NCBI GenBank assembly: GCA_964034945.1
Contig: OZ035960.1
Span: 109,430,324-109,494,323 of the forward strand
Source of the DNA: Chrysopilus asiliformis
Lineage: Eukaryota > Arthropoda > Insecta > Diptera > Rhagionidae
Direction of reading: 5' to 3'
DNA: 64,000 nucleotides
Positions within the stretch are counted from its first letter, which is position 1, and each line of letters begins with the position of its first letter. Of this stretch, positions 49,401 to 59,489 are shown piece by piece. The notes beneath the pieces were generated by a model, which searched no databases, was not told the DNA's origin, and saw only the letters and a program-made list of their open reading frames with translations. The position numbers and the translations under genes are program-made.

Positions 49401-52400
49401 AATATCTCAAAAACGGTGCATCTTATCAAAAAAGTCCAAGAACAAAAGTTATTTAGGCTATGATTCTACATAAAACTCCCATACATCAAAATCCGATTGG
49501 AATAAATTTTAAAAAATCTTATTGGAAAGTTTGACTTCAAAGTGGAATTTTGGTACAACTGTTCGAATTTTGATACGAATATCACCATACGGGTTTTCAA
49601 TAATTGCCAGATTGGCAATTATAGCTTTTGTTATGTTTTTGAATTTTTTTTATGATTTTTTGAAAATTTCCTAAAATTTTATCAATTTTTTAAACATTTC
49701 AAAGAGTTTTGAATTAAAGATTACTGGACGCATTACCGAAGGTCAACATTTGCAGGGAAGAAAATTGTTATGAACCTCAATTGATAATCTCCTGTCCCAT
49801 TTGAGATGCAGCGCCACATAAACACGTATATATCTGTGGTAATACGTTAAAGTGGCTTAATTCGATTTTCAGGCGAAACCAAAGTGATCTGTATACAAAT
49901 GCAAATACAGATCAGTTTGGCTTCGCCTAAAAATCGACTAAAGTTACTTTAATTTATTACCACAGATCTAATATTTGCCACAACCTAATCGGATTTAATA
50001 TTAACACGTTCGTGACATTTGCTTTTTCAACTTTTTTTACATTTGGACATCGTGTACCACGGGTGGTACACTAGCGATTTGTTTTCTGGCGATTGTGCGC
50101 CATCGGTGGTACACGATGCGTGTTTTTATATTACTTCATAAAATTCTGACAATTTATGTTAAAACTATATTTTTACACTTACGACTGTCAGGAATATTCA
50201 AAAATCGATTGCACTATGCATGTACCATTGGTGGTACACGATGTCACGAACGTGTTAATTGCTAGTATTTCGCGATATATCACAAACAATTTTAAGTTTT
50301 ACAGTGAGTAATTCTTGTGTGTTTTGAAGTTAATTTAAATTGCAGATCCGTTAATTTAAGTTATTTTTTACCAACATTGCATGACAGAATCAAATCTGGC
50401 GCCTCTAGAAATGATTGTTTATTTTCACTTACAACAACTTTTAAGTATTATAAAAACAAATAAAATCGGAACACTTAACGTGTTTGCAAAAGTATTTCCA
50501 ATCGAATGATCACCTTCCGGTCGGTCATAAATCAAACGCAAGCAATTTTCGATTTTAACTGTGTTGGTGTTTAAATCAATGGAAATGATTTTTGATTCAA
50601 AAAATTTCCTAGAAGGAATTTCTTTAATACTTGCTTTCGAGGAAATCATGTCGCCGATAATATTTTCGTTTGTTTGGAATCTAAATAACGCCATGAGTTT
50701 GCAATGAATCGCTGAATATGATTGAATAAATTATTATTATAGCAATTGAAATGAAAATTCAGTCTCGGCCATCATTAATGATTGTTTTTTGAATTCACTT
50801 TTTTGTAGTTTAGGGGATTTTCTGCAATATCAGACATTTTTAGCTTCGTTTACAACGCATTATTTTGCTGTTACGAAGAATAAAACGATTAATTGCCATA
50901 ATTAGAGCCAATTGATTTGTGACCTAAAATAATTACTAAATAGAATAATAAAGAATCAGTCTATTGTGTATCTTGAAAATGTATAGTACTTCCATCTGCT
51001 TTCATTTTAAATTTACTCATATACGAATTTATGATGGAGCATGGATAGGGGTTTTAATGGGAAACATGTGCCATTTTCCTATTGTTGTACAATTTGTGTG
51101 CAGCTCGGAATGAGGCGGAGCGCGGTTCATTATTGTGGAATCAATTTTTTTTCGCGATTATTTACTTTTTATCTCTGATTGTTCTTTGGTTACGTGGAAA
51201 TGAGGCTCCCGCCAGGCGGATTGAGGTGTTTCTACGGTTGTGATGTCACTAGTTACATTATGACGCATCTGAGATATATTAATTTCACATTTCCATAGCT
51301 GAAATGCAAAGAATACGGCATACGTAATCTAACCTTGCTCACCTATGATTGTCGCTTTTGCGGAACGAACGATTTGAATTGGAATTTATTCTACGCGATG
51401 AGCTAGATAGTAGCTTTTGTGCAAATAACGAATTATTAAAGACATTTTGTTAGGTCGTAGAAACTGTGGCTTGAATCGCCTTCAAATCCTGATTTTTTTT
51501 AAATTTTGAATAATTTACTTATTTATACCTAACTAGAATTTGAATTTTTTGTTCGTCTCCATCGGAAAGAAATCAGCGGCGATTTTAGTGCAATAGAAAT
51601 ATTAGATAAATGTGGTAAAAAAAATTTCCGCAAGTTTAACAGCTTTTAAAAATTTTGGCCACGCTTCCAGTGGCAACATTGTTTGCTGAACGATCGTTTT
51701 TCGCCTTGAAGCCATTAAAATTGTATCTAAGAAATACCATGAGACAATATCTTTTAGCAACGACAACGACAACGACTGAATTTAGTTCTGTAGTGGATAT
51801 GTTTTCCCGCTTTTATCAATAACATGTTATATATAATAAACTAGGGGCTGCGCCCCGAACCGTACGAACATCTATGCCAAATTTCAGGTCAATCGGTTCA
51901 GTAGTTTCCCCGCGAAAGAGTAACATAGCGCAAAAACTAAGTTTCGATATCACTTTACCCCCTCCCCTTACTCCCCCCACTCCTCGCGCTACTTTTCCGT
52001 ATGCCTATGTTGGAATCAGAACTACCACAGACACTCATGCCAAATTTCAAGTCAATCGGTTCAGCCGTTTTTGCGTGAAAGAGGAACAGACAGACAGACA
52101 GCAACTCATTTTTATATTATTAGTATGATGATTAATTTAAAAGTTGCAAAATTTCTACACCAAGGGTGTTGAACTTACGCCTTGTGGGCCGAATACTTTG
52201 GTAGCCCTGCATAGTCTGAACAAAAAAGGACTTTAATAAAATAAGAAATCGTGTAGCTTGCAACTAGCTTTCCAAAAGCAGAGGTGCAAACCAAAAGTTT
52301 TTTGAGTGAGGTTCATTTTTGATTCAAGGGTGAGTTGGTTTTCTCGTTTTTTGTTTTGGTTCCTAAAACTTCAATTCCCAAAATTCTGGGTTCCGAAATT

Positions 52401-53905
52401 CCCAAATGGTCCTGGTTTTGATTTCTAAAATGCCAAAAATTTGGTTCTGGTTTTGATTTCTTAAATTTCAAAAATGTAATTCTGGGTTCCGAAATTCCCA
52501 AAATTCTGGGTTCCGAAATTCCCAAATGGTCCTGGTTTTGATTTCTCAAAAGCCAAAAATGGGGCTCTGATTTCTAAAATTCAAAAAATTTGGTTCTGAT
52601 TTCTAATTCTGGGTTCCGAAATTGTAATTCTGGGTTCCGAAATTCCCAAAATTCTGGGTTCCGAAATTCCCAAATGGTCCTGGTTTTGATTTCTCAAAAG
52701 CCAAAAATGGGGCTCTGATTTCTAAAATTCAAAAAATTTGGTTCTGATTTCTAAAATTCCAAAAATTTGATTCTGGTTTCTAAAATTTCAAAAATGTGGT
52801 CCTGGTTTTGATTTCTAAAATCTCAAAAATTTGGTTCTGATTTCTAAAAGTCCAAAAATTTGGTTCTGATTTCCAAAATTCCAAAAATTTGGTTCTGATT
52901 TCCATAATTTCAACAAATTGGTGTTGGTTCTGGTTTTGGTTCACTGAATTTTTAATGGTTTGCTGGTTTTGGTTCTTACACAAGATTGGTAGAGGGTATG
53001 TGGAATATTTTTGGTACCTCTAAATCTGTTCAAAAATAGAAACTAATAAGAATTTTTCGATCATAAAAATTCAAATTTGAACCGACCAGAACCACTTCTG
53101 GTTTTTGGTTTGGTTAAAAGCATTTGTTTTAAAAGCTTTTTTTGATTTTGGTTCGGCCATCTTTTCTTAAATCTGATTTGGTTTTGGTTCGGTTCGGCGC
53201 TCGTGTAAAATTTTACTCAATTTGGCCCTTGGTGGTAATTAAATCTGCTTCGATGTACAATGAAACACGAGTTCAAAGATATTTTAAAAACTCAAATTGC
53301 CGCTTCGGCGCCATTATGCATGCTTGCCAATATTGTGCGCGCCTGCATTTACGTGTAACCCGGTGAAAAAGTTTCACATAAGAATCCATGATAATTAGAA
53401 TCTGACCGAGGGTCAGTTTTTCGCCGAAGCCGAACCCGAATTTCGGCTTTTTTCTTAACCTTCGGCCGAAGCCGATTAATCGGTCGGACTCTGATAACAG
53501 TCAAAACCGAAGGTGCGAAAGTCCAATCGCCAAGAGTAAAATAGAAAATTCAAAAAAAAAATTGGGTGATTTTATTTGCAGTTATTAAAAGTCTATAACT
53601 TCTTTTAAATTGCCCTAAAACACTGGTGGTATATCTGGGTCACAATTTAAATTGCAAAAATATGCAGCAAAAAAAAAAACTTCAATTGAGAACCACGGAA
53701 AAATTTCAAAAATCCTCTTATTCTAAAAACAAAGTCTTGAAGTAATAAAAAAAATGTAAATATTTACAAAAACCAAAAACTAATGGATTTATTTTTTTCG
53801 AAATTAAAACAATATATGATAATATCTTACAGCTTCCGACATAAAAACTTCATCCTCCTTGATAAATCCCATCACAAAGTTAAGATCATTGGAGGTCACG
53901 AGCAT
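43465..53905 (-). CDS. loco: Loco-type RGS protein (RGS12/14 family)
   Basis: Seven coding exons: 53831-53905, 46248-46973, 45570-46184, 45267-45363, 44523-44770, 44194-44455 and 43465-44132. All junctions are GT-AG and phases agree, giving 896 residues. The RGS domain occupies about residues 113-241 (WGNSFEKLLDDAAGLHTFAE; ENIYFWTACERYR; FLKKEF; MKFDSYQRFIRSELYKRC). The segment NAEDRRRKSLLPWHRKVRCK precedes two Ras-binding-like domains (about 361-505; LCDGATTIVQTRPNETVRQL and KPILHKYNYRIEDVQ). The GoLoco motif is EEFLEGLKRAQRARLEDQRG near 676-697. The C-terminal exon is rich in Ser, Pro and Asn. Loco accelerates GTP hydrolysis by G-alpha-i/o and binds GDP-bound G-alpha through GoLoco, at the cell cortex, in glia and dividing neuroblasts in Drosophila. 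Exon 1 (MLVTSNDLNFVMGFIKEDEV, 25 codons, ending A|GTAAGA) is inferred from phase and position; longer isoforms with PDZ/PTB exons would lie further right and are not seen. Confidence 0.93.
47969..48245 (+). repeat. Microsatellite-bearing dispersed repeat, family 1 copy a (loco intron)
   Basis: Begins ACTAGCTTGCATACCCGTCG TTGCCGGGTTAAGTT. It contains CACTTTACCCCCTCCCC and CAAATTTCAAGTCAATCGGT TCAGCC. It ends with a CAGACAGACAGACAGACA tract and TTTTTATATATTAGTATGAT. Copies at 51838-52132 and 59848-60232 share all of this. Confidence 0.85.
48360..48960 (+). repeat. Diverged tandem modules with ATCTCGATAACGGT
   Basis: Three modules of about 150 bp start with ATATCTCGATAACGGTAAAA-like phrases near 48373, 48528 and 48673. 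Each continues with an AAAGACAAAAATGT-like phrase. The last leads into TAGGATCGTGTCATTCCATT and AAAATTTCATGGCTCTAGCT. Similar sequence occurs at 11520-11880 and 13080-13400. Confidence 0.55.
48961..49235 (+). repeat. Dispersed repeat, uninterrupted copy
   Basis: Begins TGACACTTTATTTCGTC and ends AAATCGCAAGTGTATACGGA GCCT. Matches the outer parts of 9246-9762. The interior has AATTTATTC/GAATAAATT words in both orientations. Class unknown. Confidence 0.55.
49388..49640 (-). repeat. Single arm of the 22.8-23.9 kb inverted-repeat family
   Basis: From TATACCCGTATGGTGAATAT to GCCAGATTGGCAATTATAGC this matches 23560-23790 almost base for base, with the whole microsatellite half missing. The join at TATGGTGAATATCTC indicates an internal deletion between the two TATGGTGA words. 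Confidence 0.8.
49832..49967. mobile_element. Palindromic MITE-like element (loco intron)
   Basis: ATCTGTGGTAATACGTTAAA and TTTAATTTATTACCACAGAT are inverted, and complementarity continues through CGATTTTCAGGCGAA and GATCTGTAT to a short loop. Nearly the whole 136 bp is self-complementary. The target duplication is unclear. Confidence 0.7.
50005..50254. mobile_element. piggyBac-like MITE in TTAA (250 bp, loco intron)
   Basis: TTAA at 50001-50004 and 50255-50258 flanks perfect inverted ends CACGTTCGTGACAT / ATGTCACGAACGTG. Sub-terminal GGTGGTACACGATG words occur on both sides in direct and inverted orientation, as in transposase-binding repeats. Confidence 0.88.
50466..50694 (-). CDS. Small open frame in loco intron 1, unrecognised
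   Basis: The frame starts MALFRFQTNENIIGDMISSK and continues with a protein-like composition (KIISIDLNTNTVKIENCLRL, YDRPEGDHS) for about 75 residues before becoming hydrophobic. It is on the loco strand and could be an alternative first exon or a small nested gene. No convincing donor is seen (GGAAG|GTGATC is weak). No family recognised. Confidence 0.3.
51838..52132 (+). repeat. Microsatellite-bearing dispersed repeat, family 1 copy b (loco intron)
   Basis: Begins at AAACTAGGGGCTGCGCCCCG and then follows copy a: CAAATTTCAGGTCAATCGGT TCAG, CACTTTACCCCCTCCCC, CAAATTTCAAGTCAATCGGT, a CAGACAGACAGA tract and TTTTTATATTATTAGTATGAT-like end. Confidence 0.85.
52340..52930. repeat. 30-bp minisatellite, about 20 degenerate units
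   Basis: Variants of TTTGGTTCTGATTTCTAAAA TTCCAAAAA are repeated head to tail, with a higher-order block (TTCTGGGTTCCGAAATTCCC AAATGGTCCTGG...) duplicated at about 52380, 52500 and 52650. A long minus-strand frame through it (FWNFRNQNQ-like) is a by-product of the period being a multiple of three. Confidence 0.9.
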
Positions 53906-55520
53906 TCTTAAATTGAATATTTGGTCGTTTGTTTTACTTTCCCAGCTATCCCGCTGGCCGACAAGCCAGCCAGCTAGCTAGCTATTAAATCGGAGCAAAT
54001 TACACTATAGGCCGGGGCCCAATATAGTATACTGGAACAACAATTGTGGCACTTCGAAACGACTCAAACTAGGGAGACTGAACTATGGTGGTCTTTCGGA
54101 GAAAATAACTGGAGCGTATAGAAGATTCACGTCCACTTAACAAAACTGTCTGGTATTAACCGATGACTTTTTTTTCCTGTTATTATTCTACAACTGATTA
54201 TCACCAACACTTTATGCTATATATGAGAAGATTCTAAAATAAAAACACTTTTAAAAATTCATCACTGAACCCGCACAGATTTGAATTTTTTTTGTCGTTT
54301 TTTTTCAAATATGTTTATGTGTACACATCATAATTCATGTTAGTTTCTGTATTTTGATTTTTCAAATTGGGAGCGTTCTTATTTTTTTTTTTGCTTGAAT
54401 TGTTGATAAGTTGAATAGAAGTTTTAGTTAACCAGAAGCCATCGAGTTGAAGGAGATACGAAATTTATGTAAAAACGAGGCAATGAAATCTGATTTAAAA
54501 TCGAAGCCAAAGGCGAAGTTTGTTCGTTCAATTGAATTAAATTAGAAGCATAGCTTGTAGTGAATTATGCTTAAATGCTTACAATATGTTTCATATTTAA
54601 AACACAAGAAATTGTGCACTCTGAATGTGTAACACTTTCTAAACAAACGCTAGCAAGCCTCAATATATCGGAAGTCTTTCCCATAAATCTCTTTGGAAAT
54701 GTCTGCAGCAGCAATTGAGGGTTTAAATGCGTGTGCTGTTTGCATTTATGAGTAAATCAATCGATTTAACGATGATGGGCTATTCTAAAATAAGAAAAAA
54801 AACCAGCAAAGGGAAAACCAATTGCTTTAAAAAAAAATTGGTTGAAGATTTTCTTATCAGTTATGTGGAATTTTTTGCACGGAAATTTATGAAGGAAATT
54901 TTCTTTTTAACCAGTCGAGAATTTTTTCCGGTATTTATTGTGAAGAAAATTATTCTTTTTTTTTGGTAAATATGGGAAACTTTCTACTGATTGGTGGCGC
55001 ATGAAAAATGCAGAAAAAATGTTTGAATAAGAAATTGTTTGTAATTAAAAAAAAACTTTGTTTATATTAGATGAAATTAAACAAATTATTCGATGTTACA
55101 CATGCTGAGCGTGTTGTGAGAGAGTGTGCGATTTTTTAAATCTTATTTGTTTATCAATAGATGAGAAATTCATTTAACTTCTTTACGCTTCAAATGTCGG
55201 ATCAAAAATTCGATATTACTACGGATTAGGCTAAAACTGCCAAAAAAGGAAAGAGGATTGAAAATATTTTATTTGTAAGTGCCTCATCCTCGACGCTACA
55301 GCTCTCGAAGAGCCTGGGCCTCCTCAATTGAACAATTTCTTTTCTGCTTCGTACCTACAGTTTTACATGGATTGCGAACCATGGATGAATTACAACATTT
55401 GTAAGGTTTTTTTACGTTGCAACCCATCAACAGCAGAGGCCGTGATAGCAAGACCGATGATGTCGTTAGCACCAAGCGGTAAGAGTAAAATCTAAGTCAA
55501 AATCCCTCTAAATTTTTTGG
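53906..55520. other. Upstream of the loco exon 1; no gene recognised
   Basis: This stretch should hold the 5' UTR and promoter of the short loco transcript on the minus strand. No core promoter motif could be assigned with confidence. The frame at 54727-54969 is lysine- and phenylalanine-rich and looks like chance. Confidence 0.35.
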
Positions 55521-55530
55521 ATATGGAAGA

Positions 55531-55547
55531 GGGGGGGGGGGGGGGGG
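55531..55547 (+). repeat. Homopolymer G17
   Basis: Seventeen consecutive G, flanked by purines. Length is likely to be unreliable in assembly. Confidence 0.9.
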
Positions 55548-55729
55548 AGGTAACCTTCTATTGATGACGTCAATACTAATGATGGTGCATTACACCGATA
55601 TCTGTCATTGAAATTCAATGAGTTCGCATCTCAAGAATTTTATTTTCAATATATTTCTCAATATATTTGACTGGCTGTATCGTTTTTCGTTCATACTCTC
55701 AAGAAAAGTATCGCCAGCGACCCTAAAAA

Positions 55730-56280
55730 AAATCTATTTAAAATTTTTCGCGGAAAATTGGAGCAAAAACATAATCACATTATCCTTACAGGATCTTCCG
55801 TTATTCTTACAGACTTCTTAACGTCAGAATCGGATTCAGCGACCTCAAAAATCTCCAGATGACTTCCGGGAAATCTCAAAAAATAGAAACTTTTAAATGT
55901 CAGAATCGGATTCGACGGCCACAAAAAACCCAAGATAATATTTTGGCCGGAAACTTCGAGCAAAACATAATCACGTTATCCTTGCAGATCCTTTGGTTGT
56001 GTTTACGAACTTCTTAACATCAGAATCGGATTCAGCGAGCCCAGAAACCCTCAGATGAGATTTTTTCCGGAAAATTCGAGAAAAAAGATAATCATGTTAT
56101 CCTTACAGGACCTTCCGTTATCCTTACAAGGACGAAGTAATGAAAACATTGTATTGTCATTGGAGTTCCGCCTGTGTTCAACATTTCAAGTCAATCGGAT
56201 GAGTAGAAGTGGGTCAAAATTAGGTTACAAGATTTGACCCTGACAGACAGACAGATACGAAAGCAAGCTAAATAAAAGGA
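55730..56280 (+). repeat. Satellite monomers plus tail, diverged copy
   Basis: Three to four diverged monomers of the 122-bp satellite (AATCGGATTCAGCGACC-like at about 55826, 55905 and 56023; ATCACGTTATCC). Then comes the same tail as 41581-41747: AAGGACGAAGTAATGAAAAC, ATTTCAAGTCAATCGGATGA, CAGACAGACAGA and AAGCTAAATAAAAG. Confidence 0.8.
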
Positions 56281-56546
56281 TTTCGTTTGAGGGGGGCTTG
56301 GTTCTAGAACTCTCAGAACCAATTTTTTTTTTGGGTGAAGGACCAACATTTCAGGGCGGGGGGCTTGAGTCCCCAAGCGCCCCCCCCCCCCCCTGGCTAC
56401 GGGCCTGGTTTAGAGCAGGGGTGTCAAACCTTTTAGCTTTCCTGGGCCACATTCGGAGCAGACGAGTTATATTGGGCCACAAATAAAATATACTCACCCT
56501 AAAGATACACAGAAAGAAGTGATTAGTAAATTCACCTACAATTTAG

Positions 56547-56678
56547 CCAACTACAAAAAAAAACAGATGAACTACCAACAAAAGTAGACAATAACTTGGT
56601 CTGATTAGATAAATTATCTACATTTTAGTAGATAACTGTCTACTTTTGTATGTAGTTCATCTATTTTTTTGTAGCTTG
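56547..56678. repeat. Inverted-repeat block next to the mariner remnant
   Basis: CCAACTACAAAAAAAAACAG ATGAACTAC and its complement GTAGTTCATCTATTTTTTTG TAGCTTGG form the arms, continuing through AAAGTAGAC / GTCTACTTTT. The right arm abuts the mariner-like coding remnant. Confidence 0.75.
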
Positions 56679-56679
56679 G

Positions 56680-57045
56680 AACATTGGCAATTTCACGTTC
56701 GATATTGTTCCTGAGCTCCTCTAACGTTGTTGGCTAGTTGGCATAAACCAACGAGTTAATATAATCCCATAAAAAGAAATCCAACGGCGTTAAATCGCAT
56801 GAGCGAGGTGGCCATTCGACCGGACCATTTCTCGAGATTATACGATTACCGAGCTTCTCCTTCAATAGATCAATTGTTTGACCAGCTGTGTGGCATTGCT
56901 CGTTCGTGAACTTCACCATGATAAAAATGTAAACCTTGACTTACGTTTTAGCATTGTCAGATCATAAAAAAAGTTTTAGGGTGCGTTTTTATTAAAATAC
57001 AAAATTGTTATGTCCTTATTGAAAGACCCTTTATATCCGTTTTTG
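56680..57045 (-). pseudogene. Internally deleted mariner-type transposase remnant
   Basis: The frame opens MVKFTNEQ and then continues at once with CHTAGQTIDLLKEKLGNRII, NGPVEWPPRSCDLTPLDFFL and WDYINSLVYAN, the C-terminal catalytic region of Tc1/mariner-superfamily transposases with the DLTPLDFFLW signature. The middle of the protein is missing, as in deletion derivatives. After VYAN there is a stop, and the frame then goes on with PTTLEELRNNIEREIANVP. Upstream (57040 leftwards on the minus strand) AAGGGTCTTTCAATAAGGAC is probably its 5' terminal repeat. It is dead and nested in a hAT MITE. Confidence 0.8.
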
Positions 57046-57111
57046 TTGGGCCACATTCAAACACGTCCTGGGCCGTATGCGGCCCACGGGTTGGATAAGC
57101 CTGGTTTAGAG

Positions 57112-58730
57112 TTTCAAGGAATAGGACTTTGGACCCAATATAACTAAGGACGTGCGAGGATATACGGCAATTGTACTATTAGCTTAATAATACAACAGCG
57201 TTTCATGTGATTGGAAAAATGTCTAGCAAGAAAAAAAAAATCGCTTAACAGTAATTTCTCAAATATCTTGTTGAATAGTCTTATATTATAGCTGCATATC
57301 TATAGACAGTCTGTATAGAAATAAATATCTCCAACTCGCATCATTGCGGATACGCTAATATGAACATCGACAACAACGCGATTACCTTTCGCATTTTGCA
57401 ATTGAATGGCAATTTTGCATAACCGCCACCACCGCCATGACATCACTTGTTCAATGTGGTGGTGGAATCGCAATTTTCCTATAGTTTCATTTATTTATCT
57501 TCATCATCCCCATTACCGTCGCCGACATATGTTTTGATAATCAAGCCATGACGCCACCACCGAAATTTTTCTTCAATTTAAATTTTTGAAAATCTATACA
57601 AGCATATTTTTCTTTTTTTTTCTTCAAGGACCTTACGTCTTAGAAAAAAACACATGTTTGTTTGTAAACATTGGAGAAAGACATTTGTCTTGGTTGGCAT
57701 TTAGCCGAATTACGTTAGATTGCAGTTAAGAGAAGAAATATTACCACGTAAGAATTTTGTTTTTCAAAAATCATCATCTTAACCTTCTAACGTTTTTACA
57801 ATGAAATCTCCCTGATCTACTGCCTTAGTTCTTTGAATTTTGATTTCTTCCCGTGAACCGGGTTTAATAAAGAAACAATTCACAGCCACATGAAGCGATG
57901 ACGGCTCCATTTAATGAGATTTTCATATCATTTTTTTCTGAATTATTATTATTCAACAAAAGAAATGAAATTCCCGGTTTTGAAGAATGGAAAATGAAGA
58001 AATTGAGTTTGGTTCAGTTCAGTTACATGAATGTCTTACCCTTCCTTGGATGTCTTTCTTCATGTTTCTCTATTTATCTTTATGGCTTTGAATTTCCATT
58101 TGTTTGCTAATTTCAAAACGCACTCGAATGGTTTTTTTTGAGTAGATGGTAAGGGACGCAACGGAGAATACTACAAAAATACACAAATGTTTTTTTTTCT
58201 TTCTTTCTTGTCGATTTTAAAACAATTCAACGTGTGTTGTTGGTACGTAGTATGGCTAAAATACGTTGCACCGTTTTTTTTCTAAGCTATAGTTTTTTGT
58301 TTATTTTTATATCATTCGTGGTTGAATTTATTTTTCTTTCTTGTCCAGTCATCGTAACTTGAACTCTTGTTTTCTCCAAATAAAAAAATGTAGCTAAGCG
58401 TCAAAAGGAAAACGATCAGCAAGAGAAGAAACAAACAAACATCAAATTGCATTTTAATTAAACTGGCATATATTCAAGTGAATTGTTGTGTCATCGAAAT
58501 TTTGAAGATATTCAAAAGTCGTATTATGAACAAAGTAATTGGAAGATGTCAAATAATTTTGACATTTTATAACAGCAAGGACAGTTTCAATGTTATTAAA
58601 TCACGCAAAATATCACAACTTAAATTAAAATGGCGAAGTGATGATATAGCCTCCATTTTTTTATAATTTCGGATTTTTTTCCAAAAGTTTCGATCTGCAT
58701 TGTTGGATTTTATCGTACTGTACCAATATA
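57112..58730. other. Intergenic, no gene recognised
   Basis: Contains CCACCACCGCC/GGTGGTGG words near 57425-57560 in both orientations and a lysine/phenylalanine-rich frame at 57898-58110 without family resemblance. May include distal loco regulatory or alternative promoter sequence; nothing specific is visible. Confidence 0.35.
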
Positions 58731-58734
58731 TATA

Positions 58735-58870
58735 TAAAACTAGGAGATTCGCTCCTGATCAGTAAGCTCCCCTGAAAATTTCATCCAAATCGGTTCAGTG
58801 GATCTCGAGTTTTAAGCAAACAGACAGGCACACAAGCTTCGCGGTCCAATCTCTACCCACGGCCTCCTAC
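58735..58870 (+). repeat. Microsatellite-bearing dispersed repeat, family 2 copy a
   Basis: A TATATATA run, AACTAGGAGATTCGCTCC, CCCTGAAAATTTCATCCAAA TCGGTTCAGTGG, then GCAAACAGACAGGCACACAA. Related phrases recur at 59490-59740. Confidence 0.65.
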
Positions 58871-59099
58871 TTCTCGGCCTTCGGCCTCGGTAACTATTCG
58901 GCCTCGTGCGTATCTCCACCAAAACTGCTTTAAAATATCAAAACATAAATAATATCCATTAAAGGTTAAAAGATCAACAAAAATATTAAGCCAATTTATT
59001 ACTACTAATTAATAATAAACGAATTTTTGAATTTTTTGACCATATCGCTTCAAGAAAACGGAAAAATGGAGAATTATGGCCAAAATTCTGATTTCTTAA

Positions 59100-59339
59100 C
59101 ACTAGATTGCCCAAGCAAGTCATTTTGACTGCTTTTTAATTTCAATCAGAAAAACAATTATGTATATAATGACACAATTTGTTAGAATTTTGTGACTTTT
59201 TGTACAACATATAAATGCGTTTATTATTAATTGTAGTTACCTCCTCCCTCCTTCATTTCCGGTATATATATATATATGTTATACCTATATTGCCAAAAGC
59301 AGTCATTTTGACTGCTTGACTTTCTTGGGCAATCTAGTG
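59100..59339. mobile_element. piggyBac-like MITE in TTAA (240 bp)
   Basis: TTAA at 59096-59099 and 59340-59343 flanks inverted ends CACTAGATTGCCCAAG / CTTGGGCAATCTAGTG. An inner AGTCATTTTGACTGCTT word, itself palindromic, occurs near both ends. The centre includes a (TA)n run. Confidence 0.88.
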
Positions 59340-59489
59340 TTAATGGCATCAAAAGAATCTCTGAAAGTTTCATTTAGTAATTCCAAGGATTTTTGTAAGT
59401 GGTCGTTTATGATTTCATGTAACATGAGTGAGCAGGGATGGTACAGGAATCTTGGGTCAGCTTATGACCTAAAACAATCTTACCGATGG

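Larger units (their letters stand above)
56416..57103. mobile_element. hAT-like MITE carrying nested insertions (688 bp)
   Basis: The ends CAGGGGTGTCAAACC and GGTTGGATAAGCCTG are imperfect inverted copies of the common CAGGGGTGTCAAAC type. A perfect 8-bp duplication GTTTAGAG flanks it (56408-56415, 57104-57111). Sub-terminal TGGGCCACATTC occurs near each end. The middle holds an inverted-repeat block and a mariner remnant. Confidence 0.88.

Noticed and set aside
52313..52983. FWNFRNQNQ-type repetitive protein
   Set aside because: The period of the minisatellite (30 bp) keeps a frame open by arithmetic; units are degenerate and there is no start context or splice structure.
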